Notes under the pieces: generated by a model
What the model was told of the DNA's origin: nothing
Seen by the model: the letters and a program-made list of their open reading frames with translations, nothing else
The model's database searches: none
In this document: positions 1-6,359 of the stretch, piece after piece
How positions within the stretch are numbered: position 1 is the first letter of the stretch
Layout: the number at the start of each line of letters is the position of its first letter
Program-made: the position numbers and the translations under genes
NCBI GenBank assembly: GCA_964583185.1
Contig: CAZOVL010000072.1
Location: forward strand, 1-14,631
Reading direction: 5' to 3'
DNA: 14,631 nucleotides
From: Bacteroides_E sp964583185
GTDB lineage: Bacteria; Bacteroidota; Bacteroidia; Bacteroidales; Bacteroidaceae

Positions 1-84
1 ATTCTGTACTTAATCGTTATGTTTATCTTCCAAAGAAGTCTTATCTTAGAGATTGTACGAATGGTGTTTAAGTTGAAAGAGTAA
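1..84 (+). CDS. possible 3' end of a membrane protein (partial)
   Basis: Frame 1 is open from the window edge to a TAA at 82-84. It encodes 27 residues: a hydrophobic stretch (LYLIVMFIF), then a basic amphipathic tail ending KLKE. This is how many multi-spanning proteins of polysaccharide loci end, such as flippases and polymerases, and three glycosyltransferases follow on the same strand. It is only a tail, so no family can be named. Frame 3 is also open, to a stop at 69-71, and cannot be excluded. The 115 bases that follow, up to the next gene, contain no convincing gene or clear promoter. Confidence 0.35.
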   Translation: MLYLIVMFIFQRSLILEIVRMVFKLKE

Positions 85-199
85 ACAATGAATAATGCTT
101 CATTGCTTGTTGCCCGTATAAGGTGTTGTGCGTTATAAATTCAAACGAGAAGTAGAGAATAAAAGTGTATTGTGTATAATCAATAAAAGGATATAATTA

Positions 200-1111
200 A
201 TGAGGTTAGCTCCTATAATTCTTTTTGTTTATAATCGGAAAGATCATACCGAACGATTGATTCGCTCTTTGCTTGCCAATGAACTGGCACAAGAGAGTGA
301 CCTCATTATCTATTCCGATGGACCAAAAACAGATCAAGATATTCCTTTGGTAGAAGAGGTACGAGCATACATTCAAACCATTCGGGGATTTCAAACCATT
401 TCCATTGTTGAACAGCAAAAGAATAAAGGACTAGCCCAAAGTGTAATTGATGGAGTTACGCAGGTGGTTAATGCCTATGGAAAAGTAATTGTTTTGGAAG
501 ACGATCTCGTTTTGGCCCCCTATTTTCTGGCATTTATGAATGATGCGCTTGAAAAGTATGAAGCAGTACCTCAAGTGGGGCACATACAGGGATGTGATTT
601 TACGAACTCTACCGACTTACCGGCTACTTTTCTGATTAAATGGACAGGTAGTTGGGGATGGGCAACTTGGAAAAGAGCTTGGGTTTATTTTAATCCTAAT
701 GGAATTGAATTGCTTAGTGAGCTGAAAAAAAGAAAATTGAATAAACAGTTTGATTTTGATGGAGCCTATCCTTTTACACGTATGCTGGAGCGACAAGTAA
801 GAGGAGAGAACGATTCTTGGGCCATACGCTGGAATGCTTCTTTGTTTTTGAAAGGTATTCTCTCCTTAAATGTGGGGCGTTCATTGGTGCAAAACAAAGG
901 TTTTGATGGTAGCGGAACTCATTGTGGAGGTGAAGAGCTTTACGGTTCCAATCTGTGGATATCAAAATTGCCTGTAGAGAAGATTCAACCCATAGAAGAG
1001 AATCTAAAAGCGAGAACTGTTTTTAGGCAATATTACAAACAGACTCAAGGGGTTTGGGCCAAAGTGAAACGAAGAATTAAACGAACCTTAAAAGGTGACT
1101 TCAAAGCATAA
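200..1111 (+). CDS. glycosyltransferase, GT2-like / GNT-I-like fold
   Basis: This 303-residue protein is probably a cytoplasmic or membrane-associated sugar transferase for O-antigen or capsule assembly. It opens with the nucleotide-sugar-binding strand of GT-A enzymes (PIILFVYNR, residues 5-13). An IIYSDGP segment follows at 36-42. The acidic EDD at 100-102 is the probable metal and sugar-nucleotide site (DxD equivalent). A Trp-rich GSWGWATW (150-157) and DSWAIRW (205-211) are typical of the Bacteroidota 'sugar transferase' group related to GNT-I. The C-terminus is strongly basic (around 286-298), which suits peripheral contact with the inner membrane. The ATG at 200 is preceded by AAGGA 10 bases upstream. 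The next transferase starts 3 bases after the stop, so the two are surely co-transcribed. Donor and acceptor sugars cannot be read from the sequence. Confidence 0.85.
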   Translation: MRLAPIILFVYNRKDHTERLIRSLLANELAQESDLIIYSDGPKTDQDIPLVEEVRAYIQTIRGFQTISIVEQQKNKGLAQSVIDGVTQVVNAYGKVIVLEDDLVLAPYFLAFMNDALEKYEAVPQVGHIQGCDFTNSTDLPATFLIKWTGSWGWATWKRAWVYFNPNGIELLSELKKRKLNKQFDFDGAYPFTRMLERQVRGENDSWAIRWNASLFLKGILSLNVGRSLVQNKGFDGSGTHCGGEELYGSNLWISKLPVEKIQPIEENLKARTVFRQYYKQTQGVWAKVKRRIKRTLKGDFKA

Positions 1112-1114
1112 AAA

Positions 1115-2407
1115 ATGAACAAAGAACCACTGAAAGTTTTATTAATTAATACATCTGACTCAACAGGTGGAGCAGCAATTGCTTCAAAGCGCTTATTGCA
1201 AGCCTTGAACAAACAAGGCATTAAGGCTAAGTTATTTGTGAAAGAGAAACAAAGTGACTGGAATTCAGTGGTGACTAAAAAAGCAGGGATAAGGTATTTT
1301 CTGAGTTTTCTGTGGGAGCGCTTTATTATTTGGTTGTTGGTAGGATTCAAACGATCCAAAGTGTTTCAGGTTGATATAGCCAATGCAGGAGTGGACATCA
1401 CGAGAGAAAAAGCTTTTCAGGAAGCTGATATTATTCATTTGCATTGGATTAATCAAGGCTTGTTCTCCTTGCGTCAAATAGGAGGAATTATAACTTCAGG
1501 GAAACCCATTGTTTGGACTTTGCACGATATGTGGCCTATAACCGGAATTTGTCATCATGCACGTACTTGTACTCACTTTCACTCCTTCTGTATGCGTTGT
1601 CCATATCTTAATAAGGGTATTTTTTCTCGAGACTTATCTTATTTAGTTTTTAATAAAAAACGAAAGTTGTATTTGCCTTACTCTTTGACTTTTGTGGGGT
1701 GTAGCCAATGGATTGCCAATGAGGCAAAACTTAGTGCTTTGGCTAAGAATCAAGAAGTATTCTCCATTCCGAATCCAATTTCCATTGAAGAGTTTTGTCC
1801 AGAAGAGCAAAAAGAATGTAGAGGTAGGTTGGACCTGCCTCTTAATCAAAAACTAGTGCTTTTTGGTGCAGTTAACGCCTCGGATAAACGCAAAGGGTTT
1901 GAACTGTTCATTAAGGCTTGTCTGGAATTAAAAGAGCAAGGTTATACAACAAATGACCTGGGAATAGTGGTAGTAGGTAATCATACGGAAGCATTGAAAA
2001 ATCTGTCTCCTTTTCCTGTCTTCTCCTTGGGGTATATTCAATCTACTGAACAGATGAGATCTGTTTATAATGCGGTGGATGTATATGTAACCTCCTCTCT
2101 TGAGGAGAATCTGCCCAATATGATTATGGAATCAATGGCTTGTGGAACACCTTGTGTTGGCTTTAATGTTGGTGGAATTCCGGAAATGATAGATCATCTG
2201 GAAAACGGCTATGTGTCGGCCTACGAAAACGAACAGAGTTTAGCCAAAGGAATGCAGTGGATATTGGAAAATAAGGAGATAAATCAAATAAAAAAGAAGG
2301 CGCGAGATAAAGTTGTGAACTCTTATGCTGAAGAAATTGTTACATCAGTATATGTAGAACTTTATGAAACTTTATTGAATAATGATGCAAAACAGCCTAA
2401 TGCCTAA
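1115..2407 (+). CDS. glycosyltransferase family 4 (GT-B fold)
   Basis: This 430-residue enzyme has the two-domain architecture of retaining GT4 transferases. The N-terminal acceptor domain begins with KVLLINTSDSTGGAA (7-21) and contains HDMWPITGICHH (137-148), a signature of WcaC-like colanic-acid/O-antigen transferases. Four cysteines follow closely (C146, C152, C159, C162). The C-terminal donor domain carries the catalytic EX7E motif (E331 and E339, in EENLPNMIME), followed by ACGTPCVGFNVGGIPEMI (342-359), which contacts the nucleotide sugar. It sits 3 bases after the preceding transferase and overlaps the start of the next. The role is inferred as addition of one sugar to a lipid-linked surface-polysaccharide repeat unit. 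The specific sugar is unknown. Confidence 0.9.
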   Translation: MNKEPLKVLLINTSDSTGGAAIASKRLLQALNKQGIKAKLFVKEKQSDWNSVVTKKAGIRYFLSFLWERFIIWLLVGFKRSKVFQVDIANAGVDITREKAFQEADIIHLHWINQGLFSLRQIGGIITSGKPIVWTLHDMWPITGICHHARTCTHFHSFCMRCPYLNKGIFSRDLSYLVFNKKRKLYLPYSLTFVGCSQWIANEAKLSALAKNQEVFSIPNPISIEEFCPEEQKECRGRLDLPLNQKLVLFGAVNASDKRKGFELFIKACLELKEQGYTTNDLGIVVVGNHTEALKNLSPFPVFSLGYIQSTEQMRSVYNAVDVYVTSSLEENLPNMIMESMACGTPCVGFNVGGIPEMIDHLENGYVSAYENEQSLAKGMQWILENKEINQIKKKARDKVVNSYAEEIVTSVYVELYETLLNNDAKQPNA

Positions 2408-3128
2408 GTTCTCTGTTATTACTGTAACCTACAATGCTGAAAAGGTGCTGGAAAAGACCATAGATAGTGTGGTTGAACAGTCTTACAGCAAGATTGAATA
2501 TATTGTTATTGACGGAGCTTCAACCGATTCAACCCCTAAAATATTTGAGAAATATGCAAAGGCGATTGATGTATTAATCTCTGAGCCTGATAGCGGACTT
2601 TACGATGCAATGAATAAAGGTATTTCAAAAGCAACAGGTGATTATGTTGTTTTTTTGAATGCCGGAGATACTTTTCATTGTGTGGACACACTTGAAGAAT
2701 TGGTTAAGAAAATGCCTGGCGATGTGTTACCCGATGTGGTTTATGGAAATACCGCTTTGGTGAAATCGAGTGGTGAATTTATAAAGATGAGGCGTCTGAA
2801 ACCACCTAAAGATTTAACATGGAAGAGTTTCTCGAAAGGTATGTTGGTTTGCCATCAAGCTTTTTTTGCTAAAAGAGAATTGGTTGAAGATTATAACTTA
2901 AAATATAAATACTCTTCAGACTTTGATTGGTGCATACGCATATTAAAAAAATCGAACTTGATTTTTAATAGCAATCAAATACTCGTAAACTATTTAGAAG
3001 AGGGGCTAACCACTCAAAACAGAAAAGCGTCCTTAAAGGAACGCTTTCAGATTATGGTTCATCACTATGGTTTAACGCGGACTTTGGTGAATCACGTGGG
3101 TTTTGTTTTCCGATTATTCGTTCAGTAA
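2400..3128 (+). CDS. glycosyltransferase family 2 (WcaA/WcaE-like)
   Basis: This is a 242-residue GT-A transferase. The first strand FSVITVTYNAE (4-14), the DGASTDST box (38-45), DSGLYDAMNKGI (64-75) and the metal-binding NAGD (87-90) are the usual order for small GT2 enzymes that build O-antigen or capsule units. I chose the ATG at 2400 because family members normally begin a few residues before the FSVITVTYN strand. In-frame ATGs at 2382 and 2385 would add six or five residues and lengthen the overlap with the upstream gene. From 2400 the overlap is 8 bases, consistent with translational coupling. The last 15 bases overlap tail-to-tail with the sirtuin gene on the other strand. This appears to be the last gene of the polysaccharide cluster. 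Confidence 0.88.
   Translation: MPKFSVITVTYNAEKVLEKTIDSVVEQSYSKIEYIVIDGASTDSTPKIFEKYAKAIDVLISEPDSGLYDAMNKGISKATGDYVVFLNAGDTFHCVDTLEELVKKMPGDVLPDVVYGNTALVKSSGEFIKMRRLKPPKDLTWKSFSKGMLVCHQAFFAKRELVEDYNLKYKYSSDFDWCIRILKKSNLIFNSNQILVNYLEEGLTTQNRKASLKERFQIMVHHYGLTRTLVNHVGFVFRLFVQ
3024..3047 (-). terminator. candidate terminator for the sirtuin gene, inside the GT2 coding sequence
   Basis: A stem-loop with arms AAAGCGTCC and GGAACGCTTT (one bulged A, 5-base loop) lies within the final codons of the GT2 gene. Read on the minus strand it falls 67 bases beyond the sirtuin stop and is followed by a T-rich run (TTCTGTTTTG). There is no room for a terminator between the two overlapping genes, so this hairpin is the best candidate for ending the sirtuin transcript. 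It could also be a chance structure in coding DNA. Confidence 0.35.
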
Positions 3129-3812
3129 CATTTCTCTTAAGATGTGCATCCCCTCGGAAGCTCCTTTTTGGATGACATGAATATCCGATCGGGAGATGTT
3201 TACCTGTTTAGGATCAATTAAATAAATGGGAACTCCTCTATTTACATAGTGAAGTAAACCAGCAGCCGGATATACATTCATTGAGGTACCGATAATTAAA
3301 AAGAGGTCAGCTTGTCTTACAATATCTATTGCTACTTCTATTTTGGGAACGGCCTCACCAAACCAAACAATGTATGGTCGCAGTTGTGAACCATCTTCTG
3401 CCAAGTCGCCAATCTTGACCTCATAGTTTTCAGGAGCCAACTCTTTGATGTAGCGGGAGTCATTCGGACGATTAGAAGAACACACTTTAGTCAGTTCACC
3501 GTGTAGGTGGATTACCTTTGAACTACCCCCACGTTCGTGCAGATTATCTACGTTTTGAGTAATAACAGTTACATCGAAATGATCTTCCAACTCTCCTAGA
3601 ATTCGATGTCCTTCATTGGGTTCAGTTCCCAATAACTCTTTTCTGCGTGTATTATAAAAATCCAATACCAATTGCGGATTGGCCTGATAACCTTCCGGTG
3701 TAGCCACTTGTTCTACAGGATATCTATCCCATAGACCCCCTGAATCTCTAAATGTGCTAATACCACTCTCTGCACTCATGCCTGCTCCTGTTAATACAAC
3801 CAGTTTCTTCAT
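3114..3812 (-). CDS. cobB: Sir2-family NAD-dependent protein deacylase (CobB-like)
   Basis: This 232-residue sirtuin would remove acyl groups from lysines in the cytoplasm, using NAD+. Visible motifs are the NAD-binding GAGMSAESGISTFR (9-22), QNVDNLH (86-92), the catalytic histidine H104 in HLHGE, FGEAVP (151-156) and GTSMNVYPAAGL (175-186). Y53 and R56 (FYNTRR) match the YxxR pair that lets SIRT5 and E. coli CobB bind succinyl and malonyl groups. Oddly, where CobB has a four-cysteine zinc ribbon, this protein has only C111, so the zinc site seems lost. I chose the ATG at 3812 because an AAAGGAGAA ribosome-binding site lies about 5 bases upstream and residue 1 then falls just before the conserved NAD strand. 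A start at 3938 would add an unrelated hydrophobic extension. The gene converges on the GT2 gene with a 15-base tail overlap. Confidence 0.9.
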   Translation of the reverse strand: MKKLVVLTGAGMSAESGISTFRDSGGLWDRYPVEQVATPEGYQANPQLVLDFYNTRRKELLGTEPNEGHRILGELEDHFDVTVITQNVDNLHERGGSSKVIHLHGELTKVCSSNRPNDSRYIKELAPENYEVKIGDLAEDGSQLRPYIVWFGEAVPKIEVAIDIVRQADLFLIIGTSMNVYPAAGLLHYVNRGVPIYLIDPKQVNISRSDIHVIQKGASEGMHILREMLLNE

Positions 3813-3836
3813 TGATGTTCTCCTTTCTTTTGGTTT

Positions 3837-3844
3837 CAAATCTA
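3837..3844 (-). promoter_or_regulatory. promoter -7 element for the sirtuin gene
   Basis: The minus strand reads TAGATTTG, an exact match to the Bacteroidota -7 consensus TAnnTTTG. It lies 24 bases upstream of the ATG at 3812, which would give a leader of roughly 15-20 bases carrying the AGGAG site. The -33 region is only T-rich, without a clear TTTG. The placement also supports 3812 as the start, because a start at 3938 would lie upstream of this promoter. Confidence 0.5.
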
Positions 3845-3923
3845 AATATACAAAAAAGAGGAAAGAAAAGAAAGTGGATAGTATAAATATAACTTGTAAT
3901 GAAGAGGTAATCAAACTCTTATA

Positions 3924-3952
3924 ACCCAAATGGGTCATTAGAGACTCTCTAA
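3924..3952. repeat. two adjacent small palindromes in the sirtuin-FKBP gap
   Basis: The gap between the divergent sirtuin and FKBP starts (3813-4315, about 500 bases) is AT-rich and holds no gene I can support. Within it are two neighbouring inverted repeats: ACCCA-AA-TGGGT at 3924-3935 and TTAGAGA-C-TCTCTAA at 3938-3952. They lie about 80-110 bases upstream of the sirtuin -7 element. Such pairs can be operator sites or the remains of a terminator, but no T-run follows on either strand. The function is unknown. The rest of the gap shows only the promoter elements listed separately. Confidence 0.3.
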
Positions 3953-4222
3953 GCGTGATTAGTTCTGTAATTTATTGGTTTATAGCTGTTTATAAATATT
4001 GCTTATATTACACATAATATTAGATAGTTATAAATGCAACCACGAAAATATAAATTCTAACGATTGTTTTTGATTTAACTTGTTGGGTTTTTTTCTAAGT
4101 TTTGACAAGTTTTATAGCTAATGTCACTCTTGATTCCTTTTTATTCTTTCACTTTGATAGGATGAGCTGTTGCTTTTTCCTAAATTTCTCACATATAATG
4201 TGTTCAATCCAAATAAAACGTT

Positions 4223-4230
4223 TATTTTTG
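4223..4230 (+). promoter_or_regulatory. promoter -7 element for the FKBP gene
   Basis: TATTTTTG matches TAnnTTTG exactly. It lies 85 bases upstream of the ATG at 4316, which predicts a 5' leader of about 75-80 bases. A weak -33 candidate (TGTT, 4201-4204) lies 18 bases upstream. A leader of this length leaves room for post-transcriptional control, but I see no strong hairpin in it. Confidence 0.45.
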
Positions 4231-4315
4231 TGCGTTAAGTGCTTTTTTGAAAGATAAAAATAAGCAATATGGCTTTCAAAAACTAATTCAAAATATATTA
4301 AACATAAAAAGAATC

Positions 4316-5182
4316 ATGAAGAAAATTACTATTTTAATGTCTTTAGCTGTGGTTTTAGGTTTTGTTGCTTGTACAGCACAAGCTCCTAAAGCTGAGTTGA
4401 AAACACAAGCAGACACGTTAGCTTACACTATTGGAATGTCACAAACTCAAGGATTAAAAGATTATTTAGTGGGTCGCTTAAATGTTGACTCTACTGATTT
4501 TGATCAATTTGTTAATGGTCTCCTTGAAGGTGCAAACAAAACAAGCAAAAAAGAAATTGCTTATTTAACAGGATTGCAAATTGGTCAACAAATTGCAAAT
4601 CAAATGTTGCCGGGAATAAATGGTGATTTATACGGACCTGATTCAAAAGAAGGTATTTCAAAAGACAATATGCTTGCTGGTTTCTTAGACGGATTTAACG
4701 AAAAGAAAACAGTAATGTCTCTAGAAGAAGCTGGAAGCTATGCTCAAATGAACTTTGAGAAAATTAAAGAAGCAATCAATGCTGAGAAATTTGCTGCTAA
4801 TAGAGAAGAAGGAGAAAAATTCCTAGCTGAAAACAAAGGAAAAGAAGGCGTTGTAACTACTGAAAGTGGATTACAATATAAAATAATTACAGAAGGTAAA
4901 GGCGCAGTTCCAACAGAAGAACAAACAGTGAAAGTTCATTATAAAGGAACTTTACTTGACGGAACAGAGTTTGATAGCTCTTATGAAAGAGAAGAACCTT
5001 CTTCATTCTCTCCTAACCGTGTAATTGAAGGTTGGAAAGAAGCTTTAACTATGATGCCTGTAGGTTCAAAATGGGAGTTATACATTCCTCAAGATTTAGC
5101 ATACGGTGCTAGAGAATCTGGAAAAATTCCTCCATATTCTACTTTAATCTTTGAAGTTGAATTATTAGAAATCGAAAAGTAA
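4316..5182 (+). CDS. lipoprotein FKBP-type peptidyl-prolyl cis-trans isomerase (FkpA/Mip-like)
   Basis: This 288-residue protein is probably a lipid-anchored periplasmic folding helper that isomerises X-Pro bonds. The N-terminus is a lipoprotein signal: basic MKK, a hydrophobic run, then C19 as the likely acylated cysteine (GFVAC; F at -3 is not the ideal lipobox residue). Residues about 33-175 form the helical N-terminal domain that mediates dimerisation in FkpA/Mip proteins (TLAYTIGMSQTQG, 34-46; AYLTGLQIGQQ, 82-92). The FKBP domain spans about 180-287, with VKVHYKGTLLDGTEFDSS (205-222), VIEGWKEAL (236-244), LAYGARE (261-267) and IPPYSTLIFEVELLEI (271-286). Y209, F219, D220, W240, Y263 and F279 line the expected proline pocket. 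I chose the ATG at 4316 because it begins the signal peptide; an upstream in-frame ATG at 4247 would place 23 polar residues before it. The gene is monocistronic, with its own promoter and terminator. Confidence 0.92.
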   Translation: MKKITILMSLAVVLGFVACTAQAPKAELKTQADTLAYTIGMSQTQGLKDYLVGRLNVDSTDFDQFVNGLLEGANKTSKKEIAYLTGLQIGQQIANQMLPGINGDLYGPDSKEGISKDNMLAGFLDGFNEKKTVMSLEEAGSYAQMNFEKIKEAINAEKFAANREEGEKFLAENKGKEGVVTTESGLQYKIITEGKGAVPTEEQTVKVHYKGTLLDGTEFDSSYEREEPSSFSPNRVIEGWKEALTMMPVGSKWELYIPQDLAYGARESGKIPPYSTLIFEVELLEIEK

Positions 5183-5211
5183 TCGGTTTTTATTCTATAG
5201 AGAAATGATAG

Positions 5212-5241
5212 AAGAGAGCTAAATTTTAGCTCTCTTTTTTT
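5212..5241 (+). terminator. rho-independent terminator after the FKBP gene
   Basis: A 12-bp perfect inverted repeat (AAGAGAGCTAAA / TTTAGCTCTCTT, one base between arms) is followed by a run of seven T (5235-5241). It lies 30 bases after the FKBP stop and upstream of the next promoter, so it isolates the two transcription units. Confidence 0.88.
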
Positions 5242-5281
5242 ATCTTTTTTTATTTTAGGTGGATAAATTAAAATAAATTCT

Positions 5282-5289
5282 TATATTTG
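5282..5289 (+). promoter_or_regulatory. promoter -7 element for the Lrp/AsnC operon
   Basis: TATATTTG matches the -7 consensus exactly and lies 39 bases upstream of the ATG at 5329. The expected transcription start (about 5295) rules out the in-frame TTG at 5287 as a translation start, because that codon overlaps the promoter itself. The -33 region is T-rich but has no clear TTTG. Confidence 0.55.
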
Positions 5290-5328
5290 CTTACATTTTG
5301 GCATATAAATCAGAACTTTTATTTAATT

Positions 5329-5817
5329 ATGGTAAAAATCGATAAGCTAGATAGACAGATATTAGATATTATTTCACAGAATGCACGTATTCCATTTAAG
5401 GATGTTGCAGCACAGTGTGGTGTATCTAGAGCTGCCATTCATCAACGAGTGCAGCGATTAATAGATTTAGGAGTTATTGTAGGGTCAGGATATCAGGTAA
5501 ACCCCAAAATGTTGGGTTTCTCTACTTGTACTTATGTAGGAATAAGCTTGGAAAAGGGCTCAATGTATAAAAGGGTTGTTGAAGAGCTTATGAAGATTCC
5601 CGAAGTAGTAGAGTGTCATTTTACAACGGGTACCTATACTATGTTGACCAAAGTTTATGCACAGGACAATGAGCATCTGATGGATTTATTGAATAATAAG
5701 ATGCAAGAAATACCTGGTGTAACAGCTACTGAGACTTTAATTTCTTTAGAGCAAAGCATCAAAAAGGAAATTCCAATTTTACAGGAGAACGATCGTTTGA
5801 ATGATGAAGAGAAATGA
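5329..5817 (+). CDS. Lrp/AsnC-family transcriptional regulator
   Basis: This 162-residue protein is a cytoplasmic DNA-binding regulator of the feast/famine family, usually responsive to an amino acid. The N-terminal winged helix-turn-helix starts with KIDKLDRQILDIISQNAR (3-20) and carries the recognition helix in CGVSRAAIHQRVQRLIDLG (30-48). VIVGSGYQVNPKMLG (49-63) forms the linker strand. The C-terminal RAM/effector domain covers about 65-142, with VECHFTTGTYTMLTKVYA (94-111) holding the ligand-loop GxY-type motif, and IPGVTATETLISLE (128-141) as the last strand. The length is normal for the family. Its stop overlaps the start of the DUF4491 gene (ATGA), so the two are translationally coupled. 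No duplicated operator is evident by eye, though autoregulation is common in the family. The target genes and effector are unknown. Confidence 0.92.
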   Translation: MVKIDKLDRQILDIISQNARIPFKDVAAQCGVSRAAIHQRVQRLIDLGVIVGSGYQVNPKMLGFSTCTYVGISLEKGSMYKRVVEELMKIPEVVECHFTTGTYTMLTKVYAQDNEHLMDLLNNKMQEIPGVTATETLISLEQSIKKEIPILQENDRLNDEEK

Positions 5818-6128
5818 TGGATTTATTGAGTGAATATCATCTCTCCGGATTATTTATTGGAATTTGTACCTTTCTAATTATTGGTTTGTTTCACCCCATT
5901 GTCATTAAGGCAGAGTATTATTGGGGAACAAAGAGTTGGTGGATTTTCTTAATATTGGGAATTTTGGGCGTAGTAGGTTCTTTATGTACTACTGATATCA
6001 TCATTTCATCTTTGTTAGGCGTTTTTGCTTTCTCTTCTTTCTGGACCATTAAAGAGGTTTTTGACCAACAAGAACGGGTTAGAAAAGGTTGGTTTCCTAA
6101 AAATCCAAAAAGAAAATATCCTTTTTAA
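5814..6128 (+). CDS. DUF4491 family small membrane protein
   Basis: This 104-residue protein has three predicted membrane helices (about 10-30, 42-60 and 63-79) and a conserved basic tail, QERVRKGWFPKNPKRK (86-101). Landmarks are LIIGLFHPIVIKAEYYWGT (21-39), FSSFWTIKE (73-81) and the RKGWFP motif. I recognise this pattern as DUF4491, an uncharacterised family common in Bacteroidota. No enzymatic residues can be inferred. The ATG at 5814 overlaps the Lrp stop by 4 bases; a second ATG follows directly at 5817. The coupling suggests that the regulator and this protein act together or respond to the same signal, perhaps an amino acid, but this is inference. There is no terminator directly after it; the next element is the tRNA promoter. 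Confidence 0.85.
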   Translation: MMDLLSEYHLSGLFIGICTFLIIGLFHPIVIKAEYYWGTKSWWIFLILGILGVVGSLCTTDIIISSLLGVFAFSSFWTIKEVFDQQERVRKGWFPKNPKRKYPF

Positions 6129-6155
6129 TTTTAAGTTGGTTTTTAAAGCAAAATA

Positions 6156-6187
6156 TTTGCACTATAAAACAAAATGTACTAATTTTG
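6156..6187 (+). promoter_or_regulatory. promoter for the CAU tRNA
   Basis: A -33 element TTTG (6156-6159) is separated by 20 bases from the -7 element TAATTTTG (6180-6187). Both match the Bacteroidota vegetative promoter. Transcription would begin near 6194, giving a leader of about 19 bases before the tRNA at 6213. This is one of the two cleanest promoters in the window. Confidence 0.7.
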
Positions 6188-6212
6188 TTGTCGCATTCAT
6201 AATGAAGTGCAC

Positions 6213-6286
6213 GGGCTTTTAGCTCAGTTGGTTAGAGCAACAGACTCATAATCTGGAGGTCCCTGGTTCAAGCCCAGGATGGCCCA
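6213..6286 (+). tRNA. tRNA with CAU anticodon (tRNA-Met, or lysidine-modified tRNA-Ile2)
   Basis: A complete 74-base cloverleaf: acceptor GGGCTTT/ATGGCCC, D-stem GCTC/GAGC with the AGTTGGTTA loop, anticodon loop CTCATAA with CAT at 6247-6249, T-stem CCTGG/CCAGG with loop TTCAAGC, and discriminator A. The CCA tail is not encoded. The acceptor stem has a U5-G68 wobble and a U6-U67 mismatch, and the top pair of the anticodon stem is A27-G43. It is an elongator, not the initiator, because the three consecutive G-C pairs of the initiator anticodon stem are absent. The C4-G69 pair and the T-loop wording (GGTTCAAG) resemble tRNA-Ile2 more than elongator tRNA-Met, so the amino-acid identity is left open. 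Confidence 0.95.
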
Positions 6287-6287
6287 C

Positions 6288-6319
6288 AAAAAAGGATACT
6301 GATTTCAGTATCCTTTTTT
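6288..6319. terminator. bidirectional rho-independent terminator
   Basis: A perfect 15-bp inverted repeat made of six A, GGATACTGA, two loop bases, TCAGTATCC and six T. The A-run on one side and T-run on the other make it work in both directions. It starts 2 bases after the tRNA and lies about 40 bases beyond the stop of the convergent GT9 gene, so it probably serves both. Confidence 0.9.
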
Positions 6320-6359
6320 GTGTTATTACGTTTTTTCTTTACATTAATTGTTGCTACTT

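Noticed and set aside
3..71. Alternative upstream gene tail in frame 3
   Set aside because: It is open, but polar and without recognisable character; frame 1 gives a more plausible membrane-protein end. Not fully excluded.
200..3128. Glycosyltransferase cluster as a recently transferred island
   Set aside because: Such loci are often exchanged, but no transposase, integrase, tRNA junction or clear base-composition shift is visible in this part of the window.
3813..3938. Longer sirtuin start at 3938 that would add a hydrophobic, membrane-like N-terminus
   Set aside because: A good AGGAG ribosome-binding site and an exact TAnnTTTG element fit the start at 3812, the upstream start would precede the promoter, and sirtuins of this type begin right before the NAD-binding strand.
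4247..4315. Longer start for the FKBP gene at 4247
   Set aside because: It would put 23 polar residues before a textbook lipoprotein signal beginning at 4316.
5287..5328. TTG start for the Lrp gene
   Set aside because: The codon overlaps the -7 promoter element, so it would not be in the transcript; ATG at 5329 begins the conserved helix-turn-helix domain.
6025..6222. 65-codon frame running from the DUF4491 gene into the tRNA
   Set aside because: It lies out of frame inside a recognised gene, crosses a promoter and ends within the tRNA; the protein looks like no family.
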